Assembly: GCA_963777905.1 (NCBI GenBank)
Contig: CAVZSM010000031.1
Location: 1-64,000, forward strand
Source of the DNA: Trebonia sp963777905
GTDB lineage: Bacteria; Actinomycetota; Actinomycetes; Streptosporangiales; Streptosporangiaceae
DNA: 64,000 nucleotides
Reading direction: 5' to 3'
Part shown: one piece after another, positions 19,199 to 29,001 of the stretch
How the letters are laid out: every line of letters starts with the position of its first letter
How positions within the stretch are numbered: position 1 is the first letter of the stretch
Position numbers and translations under genes: made by a program
Notes under the pieces: model-generated
What the model saw: the letters and a program-made list of their open reading frames with translations, nothing else
What the model was told of the DNA's origin: nothing
Database searches by the model: none

Positions 19199-19376
19199 TA
19201 CGAGGTTGAAGGGCCAGAGTCTACGGCGGCCGGTCTGGCGAAGACCTCAGTCCGCGGCGCTCAGCATGATCACGAAAGAAAAACATCCTATGCGCGTGCT
19301 TTTTTTACGTGATCATGAAATCAGCGGGCTCAGGCCGGCCGCCGCGCCCTCGCTGGTGAGCCGTCCCGGAGGGGCG
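19199..19376. repeat. Dispersed 176-178-nt repeat, copy A, with central hairpin
   Basis: Aligns along its length (close to 90 percent by eye) with the inverse of 52550-52725. The centre (19265-19317) is a palindrome: CATGATCACG and its inverse at the ends, A-rich and T-rich inner arms, and a variable loop with TATGCGCG. It fills the gap between the hrpA 3' end and the relic before it. No coding capacity is seen. Confidence 0.8.
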
Positions 19377-19386
19377 ATCCCCGTCG

Positions 19387-22300
19387 TCAGGTGAGGTGGT
19401 CGATTGCCGTCAGGATCCTGCGTTCCGAGACTGGGCCCTGGGTGCCGATTGTCTGGGCGAACAGGCTGACCCGCAGTTCCTGGATCTGCCAGCCGATCTC
19501 GCGGGCGGCTTCGGTGGACCGCTCGGCGGCGGGCAGGGCGGCGAGCGCGTCGCGGTAGGCGTCCTCGACGCGGTGCGCGACGGCCATCTGCTGGGCGTCG
19601 CGGCCGGGGTTGTCGGGCAGCTTGTCCAGGCGGTACTGGATGGCGCGCAGGTAGCGGGCCAGCGCCGGGAGCCGCCGGGTTCCAGTGGCGGCGAGGAAGC
19701 CGGGGTAGACGAGGCCGGCGAGCTGGTCGCGGATGTCGGCGGCGGCGGGCTCGAGCACCGGGCTGCGCAGTTCGCCGAGCCGGATCTGGGCGGCGTGGGC
19801 GGCGCGCAGGATTTCCTCGGCCCAGGTGATGACCTCGTGGGTAGCGGCGTGCAGCCTGGGGCGGACGTCGGCGGCGAGCCGCTCGAAGCCCGCGGCGTCC
19901 CAGGCAGGGCCGCCGGCGTCGGCGATCAGGCCGTCGGCGGCGCAGTTGACGGCGTCGGCGAACAGCGCGGCGACGCCGCCGTGGGGGTTGTTGCTGAGCG
20001 CGAGCTTCTGCGCGGTGGTGAGGCGGGCGGCGATGTCCTTGACCGGGGACCTGGCGCCGAGCAGGATCAGCCGCCGCGTTCCGGCGAGCATGGCGGCGCG
20101 GGCCGTCTCTGGGGTCTCGAAGAGGCGGACATCGACGGCGTCGCCGTTGTCGACGAGGGCCGGGTAGGCCTTGACCTCGCCGTCGGTGAACACCTGGGGC
20201 AGGGTGCCGATGTCCCAGGTGGTGAGTCCGGTCCTGGTGAGGGCGCTCGCCCGGGCGGATAGGGTCGCGCGCAGCTTCGGCCGCAGCTGCCGCTGGAGCG
20301 CGGCCAGGTCCTTACCCGTGGCGAGCACGCGGCCGTTGTCGACGTATGCGGAATGTGATCCGCAGGTGAGCTGGGAGTTTTTCTAGGTCGAACGCGTCGG
20401 GCGGAACCCGCACGCCGCGCAGCCGCAGCAGCTCGCGGGACAGCACGTCCCTGATGTCGCCGGCCGGGGTGGTGCCGTCGAGGCGGGCGAGGACCTCGCG
20501 GGCGACGTCGGGGGCGGGGACGAGCTCGCGGCGCAGGGCCTTGGGCAGGGAGCGGATCAGTTCGGTGACCAGCTCGTGGCGCAGGCCGGGGACCTGCCAG
20601 GAGAACTCCTCTGGCCGGGCCTGGTTCAGGGTGCTGAGCGGGATGTCGATGGTGACGCCGTCGGTTTCCGTGCCGGGCTCGAAGGCGTAGGACAGCGACA
20701 GGGCTCGCTGGCCTGCCGCGGCCGGGCCTTGTGTCTCCGAGGTCCAGACCTCGGGGTAGGCGGAGTCCAGCTCTAGCGCCTCCGCCGCCTCCGCGCTGAG
20801 CAGGTCATCGAGGGTGAGCGTGAGCAGGTCAGGGGTCTGGTGGCGCTGCCTCTTCCACCAGGCGTCGAAGTGCCGTGCGGAGGTCACGTCGGCGGGAACG
20901 CGGGCGTCGTAGAACTCGAAGAGCGCGTCCTCGCCGGCGACCAGGCCGCGGCGGCGGGCGCGCTGCTCGAGTTCGGCGGCTTCGGCGAGCAGCGTGGCGT
21001 TGTCGCGGAAGAAGTGGTGCCTGGTTTCCCAGTCGCCTTCGACGAGGGCGTGCCTGATGAACAGCTCGCGGGAGGCGACCGGGTCGATACGGTCGAAGTT
21101 CACCGTGCGGTCGGCGACGATCGGGATGCCGTAGAGGGTGACCTTCTCCGTGGCGATGACGGCGCCGCGGCTCTTAGACCAGCGGGGCTCGCTGTAGGAC
21201 CGCTTGACCAGGTGGGCGGCGACCGGTTCGACCCATTCCGGCTCGACGCTGGCGACGATGCGGCCCCAGAGCCTGGAGGTCTCGACGAGCTCGGCGGCGA
21301 CCACCCAGTCCGGCGGCTTGCGGGCGAGCGCGGAGCCAGGGAAGATCGCGAACCGGGTGCCGCGGGCGCCGAGGTATTCGGGCAGCGGACGGCGGCCACG
21401 CTCGGGGGGCGTGCCAGGCCGGGCAGTTAGCACTACCTTCATGCCGACGTGGGACAAGAGTCCGGCGAGCAGGGCGGTGTGAACACGGGCCCGTTCAGAA
21501 GACGATGAATCGGTGCTCAGCCCGAGATCGGCGGACAGGCTTTGCAGCTGAGCGTGCAGGTCCTGCCACTCGCGGACCCGCAGGTAGTTGAGGAACTCGG
21601 CGCGGCACATACGGCGGAAGGCGGAGCCGGACAGCTCGCGCTGGCGGTCGGTGAGGTAGTCCCACAGCGCGAGGAAGGTGAGGAAGTCCGATTCCGGCTG
21701 GGCGAAGCGGCGGTGCGCGGTGTCGGCGGCCTGCTGGTTGTCGGCAGGGCGTTCCCTGGGGTCCTGGATGGACAGCGCGGCGGCGATGACCAGGACTTCG
21801 CGGGCGCAGCCCTGGCGGTCCGCTTCGATGATCATGCGGGCGATGCGGGGGTCGACGGGAAGGCGGGCCATCTTCCGGCCTGTGTCGGTGAGCCGGTCGC
21901 TCTTCATGGCGTTGAGCTCTTCGAGCAGCCGCACGCCGTCGGTGATGCTGCGCGGGTCCGGCGGATCGACGAAGGGGAACGCGCGGATGTCGCCGAGGCG
22001 GGCGGCGGCCATCTGGAGGATGACGGAGGCGAGGTTCGTGCGCTGGATCTCGGGGTCGGTGTACTCGGGGCGCGAGTCGAAGTCCTCTTCCGAGTACAGC
22101 CGGATGCAGATGCCGTCGGCGACGCGGCCGCAGCGGCCCTTGCGCTGGTTGGCGCTGGCCTGCGAGATGGGCTCGATGGGGAGGCGCTGGACCTTGGTGC
22201 GCAGGGAGTAGCGGGAGATGCGGGCGGTGCCAGGGTCGATGACGTAGCGGATGCCGGGGACGGTGAGCGAGGTTTCCGCGACGTTGGTGGCGAGCACGAC

Positions 22301-23359
22301 GCGGCGGTGGCTCATGGTCCGGCTGGCGGGGAGCTCGAAGACGCGGTGCTGTTCGGCGGCGGACAGGCGGCCGTAGAGCGGGAGGACCTCGAGGTTCTTG
22401 CGGCCCTTGAGGGCGTCGGCGGTGTCGCGGATCTCGCGCTCGCCGGAGAAGAACACGAGGATGTCGCCGGGGCCGTTGGCGCTGAGCTCGTCGATGGCGT
22501 CGCTGATCGCCTGGATCTGGTCGCGGTCCTCTGTGTCTCGTTGCTCTGGGTCGGCGATCGGGCGGTAGCGGACCTCGACGGGGTAGGTGCGGCCGGAGAC
22601 CTCGATGATCGGCGCGGGTTGGTCGTCGATGGCGAAGTGGGCGGCGAAGCGTTCCGGGTCGATCGTGGCGGAGGTGATGATCACCTTGAGGTCGGGGCGG
22701 CGCGGCAGGAGCTGCCTGAGGTAGCCGAGGATGAAGTCGATGTTCAGGCTGCGCTCGTGGGCCTCATCGATGATGAGCGTGTCGTACCGGTACAGGTCGC
22801 GGTCGCTGGCGATCTCGTTGAGGAGGATGCCGTCGGTCATGACCTTGACCAGGGTGTTGTCACCGGACTTGTCGGTGAACCTGACCTTGTAGCCGACGGC
22901 GGTGCCGAGCTGGGTGCTGGTCTCCTCGGCGATGCGTTCGGCGACGGTGCGGGCGGCGATCCTTCTTGGCTGCGTGTGGCCGATCTGGCCGGTGACACCG
23001 CGGCCGAGCTCCAGGCAGATCTTGGGCAGCTGGGTGGTCTTGCCCGACCCGGTCTCGCCGGCCACGATCACGACCTGGTGGTCCCTGATCGCCTGCGCGA
23101 TGTCGTCCCTGCGCTGGCTGACCGGCAGCTCTTCTGGGTAGCTGATCTCGGGGACCGCTTCGCGGCGCCTGGCTACCCGGCGGGCCGCCCGCTCGATCTC
23201 GGCGGTCAGCTCGGTGACGGCCTTGTCGCGGGCGGCCTGGTCGCGGAGGCCGTTCGCGCGGTCGATACGCCTGGCCAGCCGGTGCTGGTCGTGCAGCATC
23301 AGCTCGGGCAGGGCGCGGCGCAGGTCGGCAAGCGCGGGCAGCGTGGAAGGTTGAGTCAC
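19387..23359 (-). CDS. hrpA: ATP-dependent RNA helicase HrpA (DEAH-box), one frame break near the C-terminus
   Basis: The N-terminal 1,000 residues carry the full DEAH helicase core: GETGSGKTTQLPK (motif I), DEAHERSLNIDF (II), SATID (III), and QRKGRCGRV (VI), followed by OB and DUF3418 regions. The frame ends at 20312. A second frame from about 20345 continues directly (NGRVLATGKDLAALQRQL) to the stop at 19387. A single-base indel at FRI|VDNGRV restores one protein of about 1,320 aa, the usual HrpA length. HrpA helicases act on RNA and rescue stalled ribosome complexes. The GTG start overlaps the NADH dehydrogenase stop by 4 nt, so it is the last gene of that operon although functionally unrelated. 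Confidence 0.92.
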
Positions 23360-24858
23360 CGGCGAGAAAGAGTAGAGGAAGAAGATCCGGTAGTGCCAAC
23401 GCTTTTAGGCCCGCCAGGCTTCCCGGTTACGGGCTGGCTACGGCTGGATCTCCAGTGCTCAGTGGCGGAGGTCTTAGTGCCGGCACTGGGGAACTCGGCA
23501 CCGGTCGTACTGCCAGGGAGCGCAGTGCCAGCGGTAGCGGGAGGCAGCTCGTCGTATGCACTGCCTATCCATCCCACCCGGTCGGTGGTGTACGTCCGTT
23601 CCCGGCGTATGTCACGGACAAAGGCGGGCCACCAGCTCACCAGCGCGCCGAGGCGGTTGCGGAAACCGGTCAGGAAGCCGATGTGGATGAACAGCCAGAC
23701 GACCCAGGCGGGGAAGCCGGAGAGGTGCAGGCGTCCCACCGAAACGACCGCGTGGAAGCGGTAAATGTAAGCAGCCGACCCCAGGTCATGGTAGCGGAAC
23801 GGCTTAGTGGGCATCTTCCCGGCGACGTCGTGTTTGATGCGTTGCCCGGCGTATATGCCGGTCTGCATGGCTACCTCGCACACACCGGGGAGCTTGTTCA
23901 GGCTCATCATGTCCCCGGTCACGAAGATCTCCGGGTGGTCGGGAATGGTGCAGTCGTCGCCGACCACGATGCGGCCGGCCCGGTCCTGCTCGGCGCCGGT
24001 GGCCGCCGCGACGGCCGCCGCGACCGGCGGCGCGGCCACCCCGGCGGTCCACAGCACGGTGCCCGCCTCGTGGCGGGTCACCTTGCCGTCCTGAGCGCGG
24101 ACGCTCAGCCCGGTGGCGTTTATATCGGTCACGATCGAGTGCATGTGCTGCTCGACGCCGAGCTTGCTGAGGGTGCGGGCCGCCTTGGCCGACAGCTCCG
24201 GGCCGAACGGGGCGAGCGGGGCGTCCCCGCCGTCGAACAGCAGCACCCGGGCGTCCTCGGGCTTGATGTGCCGGTATTCGTCGCGCAGCGTCTTGGTGGC
24301 CACCTCGCGGATCTGCCCGGCCAGTTCGACGCCGGTGGGTCCGGCGCCGACCAGGGCGAAGGTGAGCCAGCGGCTGCGTTCGGCCGGGTCTACCGCGGTA
24401 TCGGCCAGCTCGAACGCGCCAAAGACGCGGCGCCGGACGACCAGGGCATGCTCGATGGTCTTCATGCCGGGCGCCCACTGGGCGAACTCGTCGTGCCCGA
24501 AATACGATTGCTGCACCCCGGCCGCCACGATCAGGTAGTCGTAGCCGAACTCCAGCTGGTCCCCGAGCGGCCGCGTCGCCAGGACCCGGCGCCCTTCGGT
24601 GTCGATGCCGGTCACCTCGGCCAGCACGAAGTCCGCGTTCTTCTGCTTACGGAGCAGATCCCGCAGCGGAACGGCGATCTTCCCCTCGGACAGGATCCCG
24701 GTCGAGCACTGGTACAGCAGCGGCTGGAACAGGTGGTGCGGGCGTCTGTCGATGAGGGTCACCTGGACCGGGGCGCGGCGCAGCACCCGGGCGGCGAATA
24801 GCCCGGCGAATCCGCCGCCGATGATCACCACGCGGCGCTGGCTATCCTGGTCGTTCAT
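23356..24858 (-). CDS. ndh: Type II NADH:quinone dehydrogenase (NDH-2), paralogue 1
   Basis: 500 aa. FAD-binding Rossmann motif GGGFAGLFAARVL (residues 14-26), the quinone-reductase motif HHLFQPLLYQCSTGILSEG, the NAD-binding ALVGAGPTGVELAG (about 165-180), and the second FAD site TGDMMSL. The C-terminal membrane-associating region includes FPAWVVWLFIHIGF. It oxidises NADH and reduces quinone on the inner membrane face without pumping protons. The last ~60 residues are a low-complexity Ser/Thr/Gly tail absent from the paralogue at 37331. The gene follows cydAB, a GMC oxidoreductase and a G6PD-like gene, so its electrons can go straight to cytochrome bd. Confidence 0.93.
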   Translation of the reverse strand: MNDQDSQRRVVIIGGGFAGLFAARVLRRAPVQVTLIDRRPHHLFQPLLYQCSTGILSEGKIAVPLRDLLRKQKNADFVLAEVTGIDTEGRRVLATRPLGDQLEFGYDYLIVAAGVQQSYFGHDEFAQWAPGMKTIEHALVVRRRVFGAFELADTAVDPAERSRWLTFALVGAGPTGVELAGQIREVATKTLRDEYRHIKPEDARVLLFDGGDAPLAPFGPELSAKAARTLSKLGVEQHMHSIVTDINATGLSVRAQDGKVTRHEAGTVLWTAGVAAPPVAAAVAAATGAEQDRAGRIVVGDDCTIPDHPEIFVTGDMMSLNKLPGVCEVAMQTGIYAGQRIKHDVAGKMPTKPFRYHDLGSAAYIYRFHAVVSVGRLHLSGFPAWVVWLFIHIGFLTGFRNRLGALVSWWPAFVRDIRRERTYTTDRVGWIGSAYDELPPATAGTALPGSTTGAEFPSAGTKTSATEHWRSSRSQPVTGKPGGPKSVGTTGSSSSTLSRR

Positions 24859-24900
24859 GGCGCGTCCCCGATCCCGGTCGTCCTTATTTCTGCGTGCGGG

Positions 24901-26274
24901 TCAGCCTGCCGGGTCGTACCACGTTTCCCCGTCGGCCAGTAGCCGGTCCGTCTCCTTGGGACCCCAGCTGCCCCTGGCGTAGGGGTGCACGGGGACGACA
25001 TCGCCGAGCACCGGGTCGACGATCTCCCATGCTGCTTCCACGGTGTCCTGCCGGGCGAACAGCCAGCGTTCCCCGTCCAGCGCCGCGCCGATGAGCCGGT
25101 CATACGGGCGGATGTCCGACCCGGGCTGCTGCGCGAACCCCAGCTCCTCCGCCTGCGGCTCCCAGCCGGCACCGGGCTTCTTCCCGTGCAGGGTGAGGCC
25201 AACCGCCGTCTCCGGCCAGATCCGGAACCTCAGCATGTCCGCTGGCCTGACGGGCTCGATCCCGAACACGTCGTGCGGCACCGGCTTGAAGGTGATAGTG
25301 ATCTCGGTGGCGGTGACCGGCATGGTCTTGCCCGCCCGGATCAGGATCGGCACCCCGGCCCAGCGCCAGGTGTCCGCGGTGAGCCGGACCGCGACGTAGG
25401 TCTCCACGGTCGAATTCGGGTCGACGCCGTCCACCTGGCGGTAGCCCTCGTACTGGCCGCGCACCGTGTTCTCCGCGGTCAGCGGGCTCAGCGCGCTCAC
25501 CACCTGATGCTTGGCGTCCCGCCAGCCGGAAAGATCGTGCGTGCTCGGCGGTTCGGCCAGGACGGTCGCCAGCACCTGGAGCATATGGTTTTGCAGCACG
25601 TCCCTGATGGCGCCGGTCCGGTCGTAGAACCGGCCGCGGTCGGCGACGTCGAACGCCTCGGACATCGTAATCTGGATGTTCTCCACGTAGTTTCGGTTGA
25701 GCAGCGGCTCGATCACCGAGTTGGCGAACCGGACGAACAGCACGTTCTCCACCGGGTCGAAGGCCAGCCAGTCATCGACCCGGAAGATCGCCTCTTCCGG
25801 GAAGTACTGGTGCATGGTGTCGTTGAGCTGCCGCGAACTGGCCAGGTCGATGCCGAACGGCTTCTCCACCATCACCCGCGCGTCCTTCGTCCGGCCGGCC
25901 GAAGCGATCCCCTGCGCGATCCGCCCGAACAGCTGAGCCGGCACCTCCATGTAGTACAAGACCTTCTGGCCCGTGCCGATCTGATCCGACATCGCCTTAT
26001 AGGTCGCTTCGTCGCCGAGGTCCCCGTCCACGTACCGCAGCAGCCCGAGCATCTTCTGCGCCGCCGCGCTGTTCGAGTCCATGTTGTTGAGCTTCAGCGA
26101 GGCGGTGGCGTAGTCGCGGAACTGCTCCAGCCCCCAGCCGCTCTTCGCCACCCCGATCACCGGGACGTCCAGCACTCCGCGCTGGACCAGGCCCACCAGC
26201 GCCGGGAACGTCTCGATCTTCGCCAGGTCCCCGGTGGCACCGAAGATTACCAGCGCGTCAACTTTGTCCGACAT
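24901..26274 (-). CDS. Divergent glucose-6-phosphate dehydrogenase family protein
   Basis: 457 aa behind AGGAGG seven bases upstream. It has the family's NAD(P)-binding start (FGATGDLAK, residues 11-19), EKPFG (137-141), the catalytic-base segment QNHMLQ with H230, and RAGK near 313. The substrate-binding signature normally RIDHYLGKE reads RVDDWLAFD (165-173): the phosphate-binding His is Asp168, Tyr is Trp169 and the essential Lys is Phe172. The motif after GDLAK is also unusual (IETFPAL in place of RKLLPAL). The fold and hydride-transfer machinery are therefore kept but 6-phosphate recognition is not evident. It may act on an unphosphorylated or different sugar. It sits between a GMC oxidoreductase and NDH-2 in the cytochrome bd operon. 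Confidence 0.85.
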   Translation of the reverse strand: MSDKVDALVIFGATGDLAKIETFPALVGLVQRGVLDVPVIGVAKSGWGLEQFRDYATASLKLNNMDSNSAAAQKMLGLLRYVDGDLGDEATYKAMSDQIGTGQKVLYYMEVPAQLFGRIAQGIASAGRTKDARVMVEKPFGIDLASSRQLNDTMHQYFPEEAIFRVDDWLAFDPVENVLFVRFANSVIEPLLNRNYVENIQITMSEAFDVADRGRFYDRTGAIRDVLQNHMLQVLATVLAEPPSTHDLSGWRDAKHQVVSALSPLTAENTVRGQYEGYRQVDGVDPNSTVETYVAVRLTADTWRWAGVPILIRAGKTMPVTATEITITFKPVPHDVFGIEPVRPADMLRFRIWPETAVGLTLHGKKPGAGWEPQAEELGFAQQPGSDIRPYDRLIGAALDGERWLFARQDTVEAAWEIVDPVLGDVVPVHPYARGSWGPKETDRLLADGETWYDPAG

Positions 26275-26372
26275 GTCATTCCTCCTGAGCAGTCGTTACG
26301 ATCACATCGCGCCCGGGCCCCGTTGGCATCCCCCGCACTGGATGACCCCTGGCCAGCCGTCAGCTCCGCCGC

Positions 26373-27929
26373 TCAGCCGAGCCGTTCGAGGATACGGTCG
26401 CCGACCCGGACAGCGTTGGCCATCGCGGTCAGGGCGGGGTTCACCGCGCTGATGCTCGGGAAGAAGCTGGTGTCGACGACGTAGAGGTTGTCGAGTTCGT
26501 GGGCCCGGCAATCAGGGTTGAGTACGGAGGTGGCCGGGTCCGAGCCGAACCGTACAGTGCCGGCCTGGTGCGCGCAGCCGGCGACCGGGATGTCGGTCTT
26601 CAGGTACGCGAACCGGTGAGCCAGGTGGCCGGGCTGCATACGGAGCGAGGCGAGCATCGAGTGAAGCTGCTGGAACAGTTGCTTGGCGGCGGTGGGGTTG
26701 CTCGGCGTATATGCCAGGTGCACGCCGCCGTCCGGACCGAGGGTGACCCGGTTATCTGGCAGCGGCAGGTCCTCGGTGGACAGCCAGAAGTCCACGGCGT
26801 GCTCGGCAACGTCGCGCAGCGCCCAGTTCGGCGCGAACTTGGTCTCCAGGGGCTTCTCGCCGCGGAACATCGCCGCCTGCGACTTGCCGATCATCTGGAT
26901 GTTGCCCATCGGATAGTCGAAGTCCGGGCCGCGGAAGTAGAAGTCATTGAAGGCCAGGGTCTTCTGGAACACGGTCGGGTTCGGCTCCTTGGACAAGGCG
27001 AGGACGGCCTGGCTGTCGTGGTACATGAAGTTGCGGCCGACCTGATCGGACCTGTTGGCCAGCCCGTTCGGGTGCTTGTCGCTGGCGGAGGCCAGCAGCA
27101 GCTTGGCGGAGTTGGCCGCGCCGCAGGAGACGACCACGATGTCACCCTGGTACCGCACGGTTTCGCCGTCGTGCTCGGCCACCACCTGGGTGACCGCGGT
27201 GCCGGCCGGGTTGGTCTCCAGCTTCACTACCCGTGCGTTCCGGACCAGGGTGACGTTGGCGTGCTCCAGGGCGGGGCGGACGCCGGCCACCTCGGCGTCG
27301 GATTTGGCATGCAGCGGACACGGGAAGCCGTCGCAGGCCCCGCACTTCACGCAGATGCTGTACGGCAGGTCCGCCTCGTTGACCCTGATGCCGCACGGCG
27401 CGTGGAACGGGTGAAAGCCCTCCGCGGCCAGGTCGTCGGAGAGCTGCTGGATCCGCGGTTCGTGGGAGACCGCCGGGTACGGGTAGGGCGCGCTGGCCGG
27501 CGGTTCGGTCGGATCCTCGCCCCGCGCGCCGTGCACCTGGTACATCGTCTCGGCGGCGGTGTAGTACGGCTCCATGTCCTGGTAGGAGATGGGCCAGGCG
27601 GGCGACAGGCCGTCGTGGTGGCGCAGTTCGCCGAAGTCCTGCTCGCGCATCCGGTAGAGCGCGGCGCCGTACAGCTTGGTCGCGCCGCCGACGAAGTAAT
27701 GCACCTGCGGCTGGAAGAACGACTTGGCCTTCGGGTCGTACCAGCTGTCCGGGGAGATATACCGGCCGTCGACGAACACGTCCACGGTCGACCAGTTCTC
27801 CGGCTCGCGGGGCAGCCAGTCGCCGCGCTCGAGCAGCAGAACGCGCTTGCCTGATGGGGCGAGGTGGCGGGCGAGGGTGCCGCCGCCTGCCCCGGTCCCG
27901 ATCACGATGACGTCGTAATGCTCACTCAT
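26373..27929 (-). CDS. GMC-family FAD oxidoreductase
   Basis: 518 aa. N-terminal FAD motif VIGTGAGGGTLARHLA (residues 10-25), a Cys-rich segment CVKCGACDGFPCPLH near 200, and the C-terminal active-site His (GCAHQAGTVRFG) and Asn (SAVNPALTAMA) pair typical of glucose-methanol-choline enzymes. No signal peptide is visible. The start codon follows the cydB stop by only a few bases. Such enzymes oxidise sugars or alcohols and can pass electrons to quinones. Position within a cytochrome bd/NDH-2 operon makes a respiratory sugar or alcohol dehydrogenase likely, but the substrate cannot be read from the sequence. Confidence 0.88.
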   Translation of the reverse strand: MSEHYDVIVIGTGAGGGTLARHLAPSGKRVLLLERGDWLPREPENWSTVDVFVDGRYISPDSWYDPKAKSFFQPQVHYFVGGATKLYGAALYRMREQDFGELRHHDGLSPAWPISYQDMEPYYTAAETMYQVHGARGEDPTEPPASAPYPYPAVSHEPRIQQLSDDLAAEGFHPFHAPCGIRVNEADLPYSICVKCGACDGFPCPLHAKSDAEVAGVRPALEHANVTLVRNARVVKLETNPAGTAVTQVVAEHDGETVRYQGDIVVVSCGAANSAKLLLASASDKHPNGLANRSDQVGRNFMYHDSQAVLALSKEPNPTVFQKTLAFNDFYFRGPDFDYPMGNIQMIGKSQAAMFRGEKPLETKFAPNWALRDVAEHAVDFWLSTEDLPLPDNRVTLGPDGGVHLAYTPSNPTAAKQLFQQLHSMLASLRMQPGHLAHRFAYLKTDIPVAGCAHQAGTVRFGSDPATSVLNPDCRAHELDNLYVVDTSFFPSISAVNPALTAMANAVRVGDRILERLG

Positions 27930-27932
27930 GTC

Positions 27933-28994
27933 TTAGGTCCTTCCGGGTGGGGCGGAGGTGGGCGCCGGGGCGCCAGGCGTGCGGTCACTTGCCGGCGGGG
28001 GCTCCGTCACGAACTCGTCCCGGCTGACGCGCCGGCGGAATACGTAGTAGCTCCAGATCTGGTAGGCGAGTACCACCGGCAGGAAGATGAGCACGATGAT
28101 GGTCATCGCCTTGAGCGAGTAGGGGTTGGACGCCGTGTTATTCACGGTGAGGTTGTAGGCCGGGTTGGTGCTGGACACCATCACGTTGGGGTACAGGCCA
28201 ACGAAGATCGATGCGATGCAGCTCGCCATCGTGATCGCGGTCGCGGTGAAGGCGAAGCCGTCGCGGTGCGCGTAGACCAGCCAGACCGCGGCCAGGACGG
28301 CGATGATGGCGAGCAGCTCAAGCGGCCGCAGGAAGAAGGTGGTGGTGGACCCCACGTGGGTCCAGATGGCGAAGCCCACGACCGCGGCCGCGGTGAACGG
28401 GGCCACCGCGCGGGCGATCTGCCGGGAACGTTCGTGCATGTCGCCGGTGGTTTTGAGGGACAGGAACGTCGCACCATGCAGCAGGCAGATCAGGACCAGG
28501 GTGACCCCCGTGAACAGCGCATAGGGCTGCAGCAGGGCCCAGAATGATCCGGTGTAGTTCTGGCTGGAGTTGATGGGCAGTCCGTGCAGCAGGTCGCCCA
28601 GGGCGATGCCGAGCAGCAGCGGGGCCAGGAAGCTCCCCACGATCAGTGCCGCGTCCCAGGTGCGGCGCCAGCGCGCCGCGTCGCGCTTGCCGCGGTACTC
28701 GAAGGCCACGCCGCGGATGATCAGCGATATCAGCAACAAAACCAGCGCAAGGTACAGGCCGGAGAACATGGTCGCGTACCAGCCGGGGAACGCGGCGAAC
28801 ATGGCCGCAGCGGCCACGATCAGCCAGACCTCGTTCCCGTCCCACAGCGGCCCGATGGTGTTGATTGCGGCCCGGCGGCCGGCCTCATCCCGGCCGACGA
28901 GGCTGTGCAGCATGCCGACGCCGAAGTCGAAGCCCTCGAGGATGAAAAACCCGGTCCACAGGATCGCGATGACGATGAACCAGAACGGCACCAT
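27933..28994 (-). CDS. cydB: Cytochrome bd ubiquinol oxidase subunit II
   Basis: 353 aa with about eight membrane spans. The N-terminus FWFIVIAILWTGFFILEGFD is diagnostic of CydB, with GPLWDGNEVWLI following. It forms the structural half of the bd oxidase and helps in heme and quinol oxidase assembly. It begins 8 nt after the cydA stop and ends a few bases before the GMC gene, so all are co-transcribed. The C-terminal tail is Pro/Ala-rich. Confidence 0.96.
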   Translation of the reverse strand: MVPFWFIVIAILWTGFFILEGFDFGVGMLHSLVGRDEAGRRAAINTIGPLWDGNEVWLIVAAAAMFAAFPGWYATMFSGLYLALVLLLISLIIRGVAFEYRGKRDAARWRRTWDAALIVGSFLAPLLLGIALGDLLHGLPINSSQNYTGSFWALLQPYALFTGVTLVLICLLHGATFLSLKTTGDMHERSRQIARAVAPFTAAAVVGFAIWTHVGSTTTFFLRPLELLAIIAVLAAVWLVYAHRDGFAFTATAITMASCIASIFVGLYPNVMVSSTNPAYNLTVNNTASNPYSLKAMTIIVLIFLPVVLAYQIWSYYVFRRRVSRDEFVTEPPPASDRTPGAPAPTSAPPGRT

Positions 28995-29001
28995 GATGAC
29001 C

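Noticed and set aside
21542..23764. 740-codon plus-strand open frame opposite hrpA
   Set aside because: Antisense shadow of the helicase core; no family sequence, no start signal.
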